Assembly (NCBI GenBank): GCA_947646015.1
Contig: CANSEY010000018.1
Coordinates: forward strand, 19,275 to 83,274
Direction of reading: 5' to 3'
DNA length: 64,000 nucleotides
Origin: an uncultured Bacteroides sp.
Lineage (GTDB): Bacteria > Bacteroidota > Bacteroidia > Bacteroidales > Bacteroidaceae
Shown: positions 50,953 through 60,645 of the stretch, piece by piece
Layout: each line of letters begins with the position of its first letter
Numbering within the stretch: the stretch's first letter is position 1
The notes under the pieces: generated by a model
Told to the model about the DNA's origin: nothing
Seen by the model: the letters and a program-made list of their open reading frames with translations, nothing else
The model's database searches: none
Translations under genes and position numbers: made by a program

Positions 50953-51522
50953 ATGAAGAAAGTTAGTATACTCATAGTATTGGTGCTCGGATGTTTTATC
51001 GAGAGTAAAGCTCAGAAAGTTGCGCTTAAAAGCAACCTTCTATATGACGCTACGACTACCATGAATCTCGGGCTGGAATTCGGACTGGCACGTAAGTGGA
51101 CGCTGGACGTTCCGGTGAACTATAATCCCTGGAAGCCGGACAACGGAAGACGTCTGCGCCATTGGGGAATACAGCCGGAAGTCCGCTACTGGTTTTGTGA
51201 GAAGTTCAGACGTACGTTCATCGGAGTGCATGGACATTATGCGGACTTCAATGTCGGTGGGTTCCCGGACTGGTCGTTTATTAGTGAGAATATGCAGAAC
51301 AGCCGCTATCAGGGATATCTGTATGGCGGGGGTGTTTCCGTCGGTCATTCATGGATTCTGAAGAAACGCTGGAGCATCGAAGCATCGGTAGGAGTGGGGT
51401 ATGCACATATTGTATATGACAAATATCCGTGCAGGGCGTGTGGTACCAAACTGAAAGACAGTAGTAAAAACTATTTCGGTCCCACCAAAGCGAGTGTGTC
51501 ACTTATTTACGTAATTAAATAA
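50953..51522 (+). CDS. DUF3575 outer-membrane protein of the fimbrial operon
   Basis: A 189-residue exported protein: signal peptide ending ESKAQK, then a DUF3575 barrel recognised from KSNLLYDATTTMNLGLEFG, WTLDVPVNYNPWK, and WGIQPEVRYWFCEKFRRTFI. DUF3575 proteins accompany DUF3868 proteins in Mfa-type loci. It has Cys residues in the last part (YPCRACGTKLK). Probable assembly platform or anchor in the outer membrane. Confidence 0.85.
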   Translation: MKKVSILIVLVLGCFIESKAQKVALKSNLLYDATTTMNLGLEFGLARKWTLDVPVNYNPWKPDNGRRLRHWGIQPEVRYWFCEKFRRTFIGVHGHYADFNVGGFPDWSFISENMQNSRYQGYLYGGGVSVGHSWILKKRWSIEASVGVGYAHIVYDKYPCRACGTKLKDSSKNYFGPTKASVSLIYVIK

Positions 51523-51533
51523 AGTAGAATAGA

Positions 51534-53054
51534 ATGATGAACAGAAGTATACAATTCATCGTGTGTGTATTGGCTATCTTATGTCAGAATATAAATTCGG
51601 CAGTTGCCCAGACACGCTCTTATGACGGGGTTATCTCTGTAGTACCGGTACAGTTGGAACAGCGCGGTAAATCGGTTTATATAAATATTGACTTCGTTCT
51701 GGAGGATGTAAAGGTCAAATCGGCACACGGAGTGGATTTTATTCCGCAACTGGTTGCTCCTGCATATACTTACAATCTTCCGAAAGTATCCATCAAGGGA
51801 CATAATGAATACCTGGCGTATGAACGCTGGCTTTCATTGATGAGTGCGAAGGAGAAGGATAGCTACGAAAAACCTTATGTGGTGGAAAAGGGTAGCAAGA
51901 AAAGAAATGATACGATTCGATACAGATATATATTGCCTTACGAATCGTGGATGGACGATGCCCGGGTGGACGTACAGCGCGACGAATGCGGCTGCGGCGA
52001 AATTCAGCTGATGGATGTGGAACCACTTGGGGATATTGAACTGGAACGTATATTAGTACCTTACGTGGTAACACCTTTCTTTGCCTATTTGCAGCCTAAA
52101 GCGGAAGAAGTGAAGAGCCGTGATATACAGGCGGAATGTTTCCTTGACTTCGAGGTGAACAAGATTAATATTCGTCCGGAATATATGAATAACCCGAAGG
52201 AGCTGGCTAAGATCCGTGCGATGATTGATGAATTGAAGTCTGATCCTAGTATCAAGGTAAACAAATTGGATATTGTAGGCTATGCTTCACCTGAAGGATC
52301 ATTGGCAAATAACAAACGTCTGTCCGAAGGACGTGCGATGGCGCTACGTGATTATCTGGCATCCAGATACGATTTCTCGAGAAATCAGTATTATATCATC
52401 TTTGGTGGTGAAAACTGGGATGGACTGGTGAAGGCGCTGGATACGATTGATTTTGAATATAAAGATGAAGCGCTGAATATTATCAATGATATCCCTGTTG
52501 AAAAAGGTAGGGAAGCTAAGTTGATGCAGCTTCGTGGCGGAGTACCTTATCGATATATGTTGAAATATATATTCCCAAGTCTTCGTGTGGCTATTTGTAA
52601 GGTGAATTATGAGATTAAGAACTTTAATCTGGACGAAGCGAAAGAGATCATAAAGACACGTCCTCAGAATCTGAGCCTGAATGAAATGTTTATGGTTGCC
52701 AACAGCTATCCGAAGGGTTCTCAGGAATTCATCGATGTGTTCGAGACTGCGGTCCGAATGTATCCGAAGGATGAGATCGCCAGTATTAATGCTGCCGCTG
52801 CTGCTCTTTCGCGTAATGACTTGGTATCTGCGGAACGCTATCTGAATATGGTAAATGTCAATAAGCAGCTGCCTGAGTATAGCAATGCTATGGGTGTATT
52901 AATGTTATTAAAAGGAGAGTATGAACATGCGGAAGAATATTTGAAAGCCGCAGCCAAATCGGGTCTGCAAGCTGCCGGACAGAATTTGGAGGAACTGGCT
53001 AAGAAAAAAACGAATGCAGCTGAAATAGAAAAAATAGAAAATAGGGATAAATAA
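51534..53054 (+). CDS. DUF3868 / OmpA-like fimbrial assembly protein
   Basis: A 506-residue exported protein. Signal peptide ending SAVAQT; the DUF3868 domain (VVPVQLEQRGKSVYINIDF, about residues 35-190) is followed by an OmpA-like peptidoglycan-binding domain with KLDIVGYASPEGSLANNKRLSEGRAMAL-type text (about residues 240-270) and a C-terminal tetratricopeptide-like segment (NAAAAALSRNDLVSAERYL, EYEHAEEYLKAA). It may tie the fimbrial assembly site to the cell wall. It follows DUF3575 by 11 bp. A remnant of a second copy lies at 45518-45721. Confidence 0.85.
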   Translation: MMNRSIQFIVCVLAILCQNINSAVAQTRSYDGVISVVPVQLEQRGKSVYINIDFVLEDVKVKSAHGVDFIPQLVAPAYTYNLPKVSIKGHNEYLAYERWLSLMSAKEKDSYEKPYVVEKGSKKRNDTIRYRYILPYESWMDDARVDVQRDECGCGEIQLMDVEPLGDIELERILVPYVVTPFFAYLQPKAEEVKSRDIQAECFLDFEVNKINIRPEYMNNPKELAKIRAMIDELKSDPSIKVNKLDIVGYASPEGSLANNKRLSEGRAMALRDYLASRYDFSRNQYYIIFGGENWDGLVKALDTIDFEYKDEALNIINDIPVEKGREAKLMQLRGGVPYRYMLKYIFPSLRVAICKVNYEIKNFNLDEAKEIIKTRPQNLSLNEMFMVANSYPKGSQEFIDVFETAVRMYPKDEIASINAAAAALSRNDLVSAERYLNMVNVNKQLPEYSNAMGVLMLLKGEYEHAEEYLKAAAKSGLQAAGQNLEELAKKKTNAAEIEKIENRDK

Positions 53055-53090
53055 ACTAGTTACAAACGCTTTTATTAATTTGTAAAAACA

Positions 53091-54791
53091 ATGAAGAAAA
53101 AGAATTTTTTTATGTTAGCGCTTGCTGCTGTGGCTTTTGCTGCTTGTAGTAACGAAGATTTAGTGCCGACTGGGAATCCAGGTGATGATAATCAATTGGT
53201 GACAGACCCGACAGGAGACGCATGGGTGGCATTAGCTGTAAAGACTCCGGTACAAACTCGTGGATTGCATAACCCGAATCAGGAAGCTGCAACAGAGGAC
53301 GAATCAAAAATCACTACAGTGCGTGCCATATTCTTTACGGCAAATGCGAATGAGGATGCTGCAACTGTAACTGCTGACTTGACATTGGATAATGACGAAG
53401 CTGGTCTTGATGCCAATGGTATTCCTAGTGGGGCTGCAGGTAAGGCTTTTAAAGTCCCTGCAACTTCTAAACGAATATTGATTATTGCGAATCCATCTCC
53501 TAAATTTGAAGCAAAGACTGCTAGTGAGACAGATCAAAAATGGCCTGTTGGAACGACTTATGCAACAGTAAATGCAGCTCTTGACGATACTTCGGCTTCT
53601 ATGACAACTGCTGGTAAATTTATGATGTCTAACGCTAAGGGTTCGTTGGAACCTTCAGATGAAAATGAAGCTTCAGGGACATTTGGTGCTCCTGTCGATT
53701 TGGCTCTTTATGCAACTGAGACAGCAGCTACTAATAATCCAATATCTATCAGAATTGACCGTGTTGTATCAAAAGTTCGTGTATATGTTACTGCTGATTC
53801 TGATGCAAAGGCAACTATTTCGGATGCGGGATGGGTGTTGAATGCTACTAACAAGACATTCTTCCCTGTATCTAAGAGAACGTTGACTTGGAATGAGACT
53901 CCTGCTAATAAACCTTTAGGTGCTCGTGGTACATGTATTACTCCGTTTGACCAGTATAAGATCGGTTCATACAGAGTTGACCCTAACTATAGTACTCAAG
54001 CTTTGGCTAACTATAATGCTTATACCAGTACTTCAGCTCCTTCAATTTGGAATGATCCTACAACTACGGTGAATAAAGTTGCTGAATATTGTCTTGAAAA
54101 TACGCAGACTGCAACTCATAATGTACATGCTTATACTACACATGTACTGTTGAAGGCTAAATTCATTCCGTCTGAATATGGCAGACCTGCGCCAAATGAT
54201 GGTACTCCATCTACAGCTCAGGAAACAGATCCGAAACTTGTCGGTGACTGGATGTTAATCAATGGTGGCTTCTATACTTTTGCTACATTAATGGAGTGGA
54301 TTGAGGCAGAATTGAAAGCTAAATATGCTGATAAAGAGCCTACTACCTTCCCGACTGCTCGTACTACTGCGTATAATAGATATTTAGCTGCTGTTGGTGT
54401 AGGTGAAATTAGCCTTCCTGCTACAGCTGATGCTACAGCTATTACCAGTCTTGTTGACGATTTTAAAGCAACAAAAGCTAATGTAGGAAATGTTGCAGCT
54501 AAAGACAGAGCTATAACTGTAACAGGTCTTACTTATTATGTAGGTGCTGTAAGTTACTACAAAATTATGATCAAACATGATGATACCAGTGCTGTAACAA
54601 ATGAATTAGGTGAATTTGGAGTTGTTCGTAACTCTGTTTACGATATCAATGTTAAGAAGTTTAACAATCCAGGATATCCGGCTATTCCGGATCCGGACGA
54701 AGGAACGCCGGATGAGAGTGACGAAGGCTGGTTGTCTATTGAAATTATACCTAATCCTTGGACTTGGTATACTCAAGAGGAAATTATGTAA
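53091..54791 (+). CDS. Mfa1-family major fimbrial subunit
   Basis: A 566-residue predicted lipoprotein and shaft subunit. Signal peptide and lipobox FAACSNEDLV (Cys about residue 19). The N-terminal domain contains AVKTPVQTRG, with Arg in a position like those cut by Arg-specific proteases during Mfa1/FimA maturation in Porphyromonas, and ISIRIDRVVSKVRVYV; the C-terminal part has VTGLTYYVGAVSYYKIMIKH and the conserved VRNSVYDINVKKFNNPG. Donor-strand polymerisation of shaft subunits is known for this family. A hairpin follows before the anchor gene. Confidence 0.9.
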   Translation: MKKKNFFMLALAAVAFAACSNEDLVPTGNPGDDNQLVTDPTGDAWVALAVKTPVQTRGLHNPNQEAATEDESKITTVRAIFFTANANEDAATVTADLTLDNDEAGLDANGIPSGAAGKAFKVPATSKRILIIANPSPKFEAKTASETDQKWPVGTTYATVNAALDDTSASMTTAGKFMMSNAKGSLEPSDENEASGTFGAPVDLALYATETAATNNPISIRIDRVVSKVRVYVTADSDAKATISDAGWVLNATNKTFFPVSKRTLTWNETPANKPLGARGTCITPFDQYKIGSYRVDPNYSTQALANYNAYTSTSAPSIWNDPTTTVNKVAEYCLENTQTATHNVHAYTTHVLLKAKFIPSEYGRPAPNDGTPSTAQETDPKLVGDWMLINGGFYTFATLMEWIEAELKAKYADKEPTTFPTARTTAYNRYLAAVGVGEISLPATADATAITSLVDDFKATKANVGNVAAKDRAITVTGLTYYVGAVSYYKIMIKHDDTSAVTNELGEFGVVRNSVYDINVKKFNNPGYPAIPDPDEGTPDESDEGWLSIEIIPNPWTWYTQEEIM

Positions 54792-54826
54792 TTCGGAATT
54801 AGTAATAGAAATAGATTTTTCAAATA

Positions 54827-54857
54827 AAAGTTGTGGGAGAAACTCTCCCACAACTTT
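54827..54857 (+). terminator. Intra-operon hairpin between major and minor subunit genes
   Basis: A perfect 14-bp stem (54827-54840 with 54844-54857, loop AAC) 35 bp after the Mfa1 stop. No T-run follows, so it more likely protects the upstream mRNA from decay or slows read-through than ends transcription, giving more shaft than anchor. The other ~150 bases of this gap show nothing else clear. Confidence 0.65.
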
Positions 54858-55010
54858 ACTCCCAATATTTTCAAAGTTGCCGAAAACTTTTTAAAATTTC
54901 GGGATATTACTTTTGATGGAATCAATAAAGTATTCTATCCTCTGAATTAGGAAATAACGAGAAAAGAGATTATTTCTTTTCCTCTATATATAATTGAAAA
55001 AAAGGAAAAT

Positions 55011-55964
55011 ATGAATCTAAAAAGCCTTATATGTTACGTTGCCTTAGGTATTCTGTTGATGAGTTCCGGGATAGTAGCTTCATGCGACAGCTTTAATGAA
55101 GACCTGCCGGAATGCCGCTTGTCAGTGAAGTTCAAGTATGACTATAACATGGAGTTTGCGGATGCGTTTCATGCTCAGGTAGATAAAGTAGAACTTTATG
55201 TATTTGATAAGAATGGGAAATATCTGTTTAAACAAGCTGAAGAGGGAAGTGCATTGTCTACCGGCAATTATCTGATGGAAGTTGAACTTCCTGTCGGACA
55301 ATATCAGTTTATGGCATGGGCCGGTGCACGTGATTCATATGATATCACTTCATTGACACCTGGTGTCTCTACTCTTACGGATTTAAAATTGAAACTAAAA
55401 CGTGAAGCCTCTCTCATCATCAATAAAAGGATGGAAACGCTCTGGTATGGTGAAGTCATCAATGTCAACTTCGATGGGACCGTCCACCAGACTGAGACGA
55501 TAAATCTGATCAGAGATACAAAAATCGTACGATTTGGCTTCCAGTCTTATACAGGCAGCTGGACACTGGATATGAATGACTATGACTATGAGATTATAGA
55601 ATCCAATGGACATCTGGGACATGATAATTCATTACTGGATGATGATGTGTTGAGTTTCCGACCTTACTATATGGAACAGAAGGATCCTGCGACTGCCTAT
55701 GTAGACATGAATACAATGAGGCTGATGGAAGACCGGAAAACTCGTTTGGTGCTTACTGAAAAAGCATCCGGAAAGAGAGTGTTCGATATAAATCTGATTG
55801 ATTATCTTGCTATGACCAATGCGGAGGGTAAAAATCTGAGCACACAAGAATATCTGGATCGACAGAGCAACTATCATATAATCTTTTTCTTGTCTGAATC
55901 ATGGCTTGCTGTACAGATTGTTGTCAATGGATGGGTGCATCGCATTCAGGAAGAGAATCAATAG
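55011..55964 (+). CDS. FimB/Mfa2-family fimbrial anchor subunit
   Basis: A 317-residue predicted lipoprotein. Hydrophobic signal and lipobox VASC (about residues 22-25), then the first beta domain with LSVKFKYDYNMEFADAFHAQVDKVELYVFD and PVGQYQFMAWAGA, and a second domain to WLAVQIVVNGW. Mfa2/FimB proteins anchor fimbriae to the outer membrane and limit their length. It lies downstream of the major subunit, the usual order. The operon ends with a terminator at 56032. Confidence 0.88.
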   Translation: MNLKSLICYVALGILLMSSGIVASCDSFNEDLPECRLSVKFKYDYNMEFADAFHAQVDKVELYVFDKNGKYLFKQAEEGSALSTGNYLMEVELPVGQYQFMAWAGARDSYDITSLTPGVSTLTDLKLKLKREASLIINKRMETLWYGEVINVNFDGTVHQTETINLIRDTKIVRFGFQSYTGSWTLDMNDYDYEIIESNGHLGHDNSLLDDDVLSFRPYYMEQKDPATAYVDMNTMRLMEDRKTRLVLTEKASGKRVFDINLIDYLAMTNAEGKNLSTQEYLDRQSNYHIIFFLSESWLAVQIVVNGWVHRIQEENQ

Positions 55965-56031
55965 AATGATCTAAGAATAGTGGGGAACTATTATTAGTGG
56001 GACAGGATAAATAGTAATATCCTGAAGGGAG

Positions 56032-56067
56032 AACAGCCCGGGTCGATAATGATCCGGGCTGTTTGTA
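56032..56067. terminator. Terminator of the fimbrial operon
   Basis: AACAGCCCGGGTC (56032-56044) pairs with 56051-56063 with one G-U; T-rich tail follows. It also lies at the end of the convergent HTH gene and may serve both. Confidence 0.8.
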
Positions 56068-56069
56068 CT

Positions 56070-57029
56070 TTAGAGAGTATCGATCACTGTACGTTGCTTT
56101 TGCAGGAACTCGATACGCTGGGCTTCTCCACTTTCTGAAATTAGTGTGGAATGTCGTTTCAATGATTGAATCCAGTTCCGCTGTATCTGACAGATTTGCG
56201 GACTTTGCGAATCCATCGAATTGATGGAATACACCCGGAGCAAACTGACTTGGTAGTCTTGTTTCTCTATGTAGGTGTAAGTCGCTTCGAAATCAATGTT
56301 TGAGAGATAGAAAGAGACTTTTCGCCCCTCACTGAATTCTCCCTTAACAGATAGTGTCTCCATGACTGAAAGCAATTGGTAGAGTTCATCTTTCAGGTGT
56401 GCCACGTCGTCTTCCGTAATCAGATTCAGACTTGCGAAATACTTGATCTCTTTGACAAAGGAAAGAAAGATGTTGCTATCCCAGATAAAATAGGTCTTCC
56501 GACATTGCTTTACACTTTCACTCAGCTTATTATGCGCTTTCACGATTCTGTCTTCTACCTGCATCTCTGCCAGTGAGTTCGGTGTTTTCATTTGCCCGTT
56601 CTGATAAATCCATCGGCAAAGGCGGAACTTAGACATGTATTCGTAAGATGAATAAAGAGTGAAGGGAAGAAGGTTGGAAGCTGTATATACTTCCGTCGTA
56701 TCGTCTCCTTTCACATAATCGAATATCTGCTGATAACGGCTGATAATCTCATAATAACTTTCTAAAGTGTTGGGCGAATGCAGCAGGTTCATATCAAAAG
56801 TAACTCTATTGGAAAGGTGGTTACCTATAATCTGATCAATAGAAATCCCCAGTTTTTTAGACAGAAGGGCTACTTCGTCGATAGTAAAAGCTACTTCACC
56901 CCGTAGTCTGCGATAGACGGCTTCTTTACCCATATACAAAATGTCTGCCAGAGAATTGGCAAGATTTTGTCCTTTGGGGATCCGTTCTTTCATTGCAGTA
57001 ATCAACTCGTTTACAATACCATTTTTCAT
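56070..57029 (-). CDS. HTH regulator with long uncharacterised C-terminal domain (copy 1)
   Basis: A 319-residue protein. The N-terminal ~70 residues form an XRE-like helix-turn-helix: LADILYMGKEAVYRRLRGEV and IDEVALLSKKLGISIDQIIG. The rest is an all-helical domain with no recognised motif, ending STLISESGEAQRIEFLQKQR. A paralogue of equal length (57271-58230) shares the final motif and the whole layout. Convergent with the fimbrial operon. A regulatory role is likely; target unknown. Confidence 0.75.
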   Translation of the reverse strand: MKNGIVNELITAMKERIPKGQNLANSLADILYMGKEAVYRRLRGEVAFTIDEVALLSKKLGISIDQIIGNHLSNRVTFDMNLLHSPNTLESYYEIISRYQQIFDYVKGDDTTEVYTASNLLPFTLYSSYEYMSKFRLCRWIYQNGQMKTPNSLAEMQVEDRIVKAHNKLSESVKQCRKTYFIWDSNIFLSFVKEIKYFASLNLITEDDVAHLKDELYQLLSVMETLSVKGEFSEGRKVSFYLSNIDFEATYTYIEKQDYQVSLLRVYSINSMDSQSPQICQIQRNWIQSLKRHSTLISESGEAQRIEFLQKQRTVIDTL

Positions 57030-57270
57030 TGTTTGTTCTCTTTTATATACGTTAATACTTTATGTGATACATTCTATGCAAAATTACGGCATGTAAACGA
57101 GAGTTTTGTGTGGGAAAACAGTTCTGAAGAGTAAGAGCTTTTTCTCATTTGATAGAATAGAGATAGAAAAAGAACGTATAATGGAAAAAAGTAGGCAATA
57201 AGCTTGTCTACTTTCATGATTTGGAATTATAAAATTCAGTTAGTTTCGATTATCGAAATTAGGAAGAACT

Positions 57271-58230
57271 CTATAGAGCATCAATGATTTCGCGCTGTTG
57301 ATTAAAGAATTGGATGCGTTGCATCTCACCACTTTCTGAGATGAGTGTAGAGAATTTCTTTAATGACTGAATCCATTCTTTCAGACTTTGAAACATCTGA
57401 ACGTCCTGTGTAGTGAGTGAATTAATGGAATAAACACGTATCAGACTAAGTTGTAGTGTACTTGTCTCGAGATAACTGTAAGTCGCCTCGAAGTTGATTT
57501 GTGACACATAAATATGCACATCATTACCAAAGTCTGTCTTTCCTTTTATAGCAAGCCTTTCCAACTCATCTGTAAGTATCAGCAATTCTTCTTTCAGATT
57601 TTGCTTCATTTCGTCTGAAATGAGATGTATGTCGGAAAAATACTGTATATCATTGATAAGATGAAGAAAAACCATGCTGTCCCAAATGTAATCGGTAGAA
57701 TGAATATGATGCGAAAGTTTCGCAAAATCTTGCTGGACATTGATTATCTTTTGAGGAATCTCCAGTTCTTCGAAATGTTTGCACTTAATATGTTCATTCT
57801 GATACATCCACTTGAAGAAACGGAACTTGGCCAGAAGTTCGTGCTTCAGATATAGTGTCTGCGGAATTACATTGGAGGCTGTACCTAATGAGGCATTCGG
57901 ATCTTCCCGCAGCGTATGGAATAACTTGACGTGCTTGTTGAGGAAATCATAGTAAGTTTCGAAGGGGTTGCCATGATCTACTACATTGATATCGAACATT
58001 GCATTGTTGCTGAAGCTAACTCCGGCAATTCTGTCCAGGGATATCCCCAGTTCTTTTGAAATAATGGCTGCTTCCTGAAATGTAAAGGGGACTTCGCCAC
58101 GCAGCCTCCGGTAGATAGCTTCCTTACCCATATAAAGGGTATCCATTAATATATTTGCCAATTGTCCTTTTGCAGGGAACTTTTCTTTGGCCGCTTCTAT
58201 CAGGTTTGTATTAAGTTCATTCATTATCAT
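57271..58230 (-). CDS. HTH regulator with long uncharacterised C-terminal domain (copy 2)
   Basis: A 319-residue paralogue of the protein at 56070-57029. Same order: N-terminal LMDTLYMGKEAIYRRLRGEV and FQEAAIISKELGISLDRIAG, then helical domain ending STLISESGEMQRIQFFNQQR. The start may be the ATG at 58224 or 58230. The 241-bp gap to copy 1 is AT-rich with no gene, so each copy may have its own promoter. Sequence divergence is clear along the protein, so the duplication is not recent. Confidence 0.75.
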   Translation of the reverse strand: MIMNELNTNLIEAAKEKFPAKGQLANILMDTLYMGKEAIYRRLRGEVPFTFQEAAIISKELGISLDRIAGVSFSNNAMFDINVVDHGNPFETYYDFLNKHVKLFHTLREDPNASLGTASNVIPQTLYLKHELLAKFRFFKWMYQNEHIKCKHFEELEIPQKIINVQQDFAKLSHHIHSTDYIWDSMVFLHLINDIQYFSDIHLISDEMKQNLKEELLILTDELERLAIKGKTDFGNDVHIYVSQINFEATYSYLETSTLQLSLIRVYSINSLTTQDVQMFQSLKEWIQSLKKFSTLISESGEMQRIQFFNQQREIIDAL

Positions 58231-58434
58231 AATCCTATTGAATTAGTGGTTTGTTTCTATTAATAACACTTGACACAGGAAAGTTGTTTCGGAAACTGAA
58301 ACTATTTTATTTTTGCTTTTCTTAAAAAATATCCACCTTTAAAATTGTATATTATGAGCAAATCGTTTACATTTGCCTCTATAAACAAGACGGGGAAGTT
58401 CTCTTCTCTGAAAAACAATAGTTAAAATTAGAAG

Positions 58435-59364
58435 ATGAAAAGAATATTGGTAAGTGGCGGGGCTGGATTTATAGGCTCGCATCTTTGTACTCGACTTGTA
58501 AATGAGGGACACGACGTTATATGTTTGGATAACTTCTTTACAGGTTCTAAGGACAATATAAAGCATTTGATGGGAAATCATCATTTTGAAGTTGTAAGAC
58601 ACGACGTTACTTATCCTTATTCTGCCGAAGTGGATGAAATTTACAATCTGGCTTGTCCGGCGTCACCCATTCATTACCAACATGATCCGATTCAAACTGC
58701 CAAAACATCTGTGATGGGGGCTATCAATATGCTCGGACTGGCGATGAGACTGGATGCCAAAATACTGCAAGCCTCCACTAGCGAAGTGTATGGTGATCCA
58801 ATTATTCATCCTCAGCCGGAAAGCTATTGGGGAAATGTGAATCCGGTAGGTTATCGCTCATGTTATGATGAAGGAAAGAGATGTGCTGAAACCTTGTTTA
58901 TGGATTACTACCGCCAGAATCAGACTCGCATCAAGATCATTCGTATCTTTAATACTTATGGTCCGAGAATGCTTCCTAATGATGGTCGTGTGGTCTCAAA
59001 CTTTATCATACAGGCGCTGAATAATGAAGATATCACGATATATGGTGATGGGAAACAGACACGCAGTTTTCAGTATATCGATGACCTGATAGAAGGAATG
59101 GTGCGGATGATGGATACGGAAGATGACTTTACGGGTCCGATAAATATTGGAAATCCGAATGAGTTTCCGGTTCTTGAATTGGCGGAAAGAGTGATCCGGA
59201 TGACTGGCTCTACTTCGAAGATAGTTTTTAAACCTCTGCCGACCGATGATCCGAAACAGCGTCAGCCGGATATAAAACTGGCAAAAGAGAAACTAGGATG
59301 GCAGCCTACCGTCGAGCTGGAAGATGGGCTGAAGCGTATGATTGAGTATTTTAAAAATGTCTGA
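58435..59364 (+). CDS. UDP-glucuronate decarboxylase-like SDR enzyme (UDP-xylose synthase type)
   Basis: A 309-residue extended short-chain dehydrogenase. NAD site [16 protein letters not shown] at the N-terminus; active-site Tyr-x-x-x-Lys would be in SCYDEGKR with Thr/Ser in [33 protein letters not shown] and [17 protein letters not shown] are characteristic of UXS, which makes UDP-xylose from UDP-glucuronate. UDP-xylose may go to surface glycans. It is followed 23 bp later by a receiver-kinase gene. Confidence 0.88.
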   Translation: MKRILVSGGAGFIGSHLCTRLVNEGHDVICLDNFFTGSKDNIKHLMGNHHFEVVRHDVTYPYSAEVDEIYNLACPASPIHYQHDPIQTAKTSVMGAINMLGLAMRLDAKILQASTSEVYGDPIIHPQPESYWGNVNPVGYRSCYDEGKRCAETLFMDYYRQNQTRIKIIRIFNTYGPRMLPNDGRVVSNFIIQALNNEDITIYGDGKQTRSFQYIDDLIEGMVRMMDTEDDFTGPINIGNPNEFPVLELAERVIRMTGSTSKIVFKPLPTDDPKQRQPDIKLAKEKLGWQPTVELEDGLKRMIEYFKNV

Positions 59365-59387
59365 TGTAACATAAAAAATAGAATGAT

Positions 59388-60521
59388 ATGAATGTGGAAA
59401 TTAATCCTTCCGAATATAAGGTCCTTATTGTGGACGACGTAATTTCAAATGTCCTTCTGCTGAAGGTGCTTCTGACCAATGAGAAGTTCAATATTGTAAC
59501 AGCAGGCAATGGAACTCAGGCTTTGGAGCAGGTGAAGAAAGAAAAACCTGATCTTGTGTTGCTGGATGTGATGATGCCGGATATCAGCGGTTTTGAAGTA
59601 GCCCAGCAAATGAAGGCCGATGAAGAAATGAGCGAAATTCCAGTGATCTTTCTTACTGCTTTGAATAGTACGGCGGATATCGTGAAAGGATTTCAGGTGG
59701 GCGGTAACGATTTTATTTCCAAACCGTTTAATAAAGAGGAACTGATTATTCGTGTAACGCATCAGATCTCGTTGGTGGCAGCCAAACGAATTATCATAGC
59801 ACAAACAGAAGAGTTGCGCAAGACTATCATAGGACGTGATAAACTCTACTCTGTGATTGCACACGACCTGCGTTCGCCTATGGGCTCTATTAAGATGGTG
59901 CTCAATATGCTGATTCTGAACCTACCGAGTGAAACTATCGGCTCTGAAATGTATGAACTGCTGACAATGGCCAATCAGACAACAGAGGATGTATTTTCCT
60001 TACTCGACAACTTATTGAAGTGGACGAAGAGTCAGATTGGTAAGCTGAAAGTTGTTTACCAGAATATCGATATGGTAGAAGTAGTGGAAGGAGTGAGCGA
60101 GATCTTTACAATGGTAGCCGGGCTGAAGAATATCCACATTGCTGTGGAAATACCTGAAGATCGTATGGAAGTACGTGCGGATATTGATATGATTAAGACG
60201 GTTATCCGTAACTTGATAAGTAATGCAATCAAGTTCAGTAACGAGGGATCGGAAGTCTTGGTATCACTGAGAGAAGAAGATAGCATGGCGATAGTTAGCG
60301 TGAAGGATAGCGGGTGTGGTATTGATGAAGAAAATCAGAAGAAATTGTTGCATACCGATACGCATTTCAGTACTTTCGGTACAAATAATGAAGAAGGTTC
60401 GGGACTCGGACTGCTGCTCTGTAAGGACTTTGTTACTAAGAACGGAGGTGAGCTTTGGTTCACTTCGAAGAAAGGAGAAGGTTCTACGTTCAGTTTCTCG
60501 ATTCCGTTGTTGGAAAGCTAA
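59388..60521 (+). CDS. Receiver domain-histidine kinase hybrid (soluble)
   Basis: A 377-residue signalling protein in which the receiver domain comes first (KVLIVDDVISNVLLL, phospho-acceptor Asp in LVLLDVMMPDISG at about residue 62, Lys in FISKPF) and is followed by a histidine kinase: HisKA with VIAHDLRSPMGSI (about residue 160) and HATPase with NLISNAIKFSN, VKDSGCGID and EGSGLGLLLC. There is no membrane or sensor domain, so phosphorylation of the receiver by another kinase may control it. It is downstream of the decarboxylase and ends at a terminator. Confidence 0.9.
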   Translation: MNVEINPSEYKVLIVDDVISNVLLLKVLLTNEKFNIVTAGNGTQALEQVKKEKPDLVLLDVMMPDISGFEVAQQMKADEEMSEIPVIFLTALNSTADIVKGFQVGGNDFISKPFNKEELIIRVTHQISLVAAKRIIIAQTEELRKTIIGRDKLYSVIAHDLRSPMGSIKMVLNMLILNLPSETIGSEMYELLTMANQTTEDVFSLLDNLLKWTKSQIGKLKVVYQNIDMVEVVEGVSEIFTMVAGLKNIHIAVEIPEDRMEVRADIDMIKTVIRNLISNAIKFSNEGSEVLVSLREEDSMAIVSVKDSGCGIDEENQKKLLHTDTHFSTFGTNNEEGSGLGLLLCKDFVTKNGGELWFTSKKGEGSTFSFSIPLLES

Positions 60522-60541
60522 TATAAGTTCGATATAAGATA

Positions 60542-60613
60542 AAAACCTGTCCTGTTTTCTAAGCACATTACTTTAGAGAAGTAGTGACAGCTCAGAATAA
60601 CAGGACAGGTTTT
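60542..60613. terminator. Bidirectional terminator after the kinase gene
   Basis: A perfect 15-bp stem (60542-60556 with 60599-60613) around a 42-nt loop, T-run on the plus strand and A-run on the left. It lies between the convergent kinase and AddB-like genes. Confidence 0.75.
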
Positions 60614-60645
60614 GTTTGATAGTTATAAATTATTCTTTCAGCATT

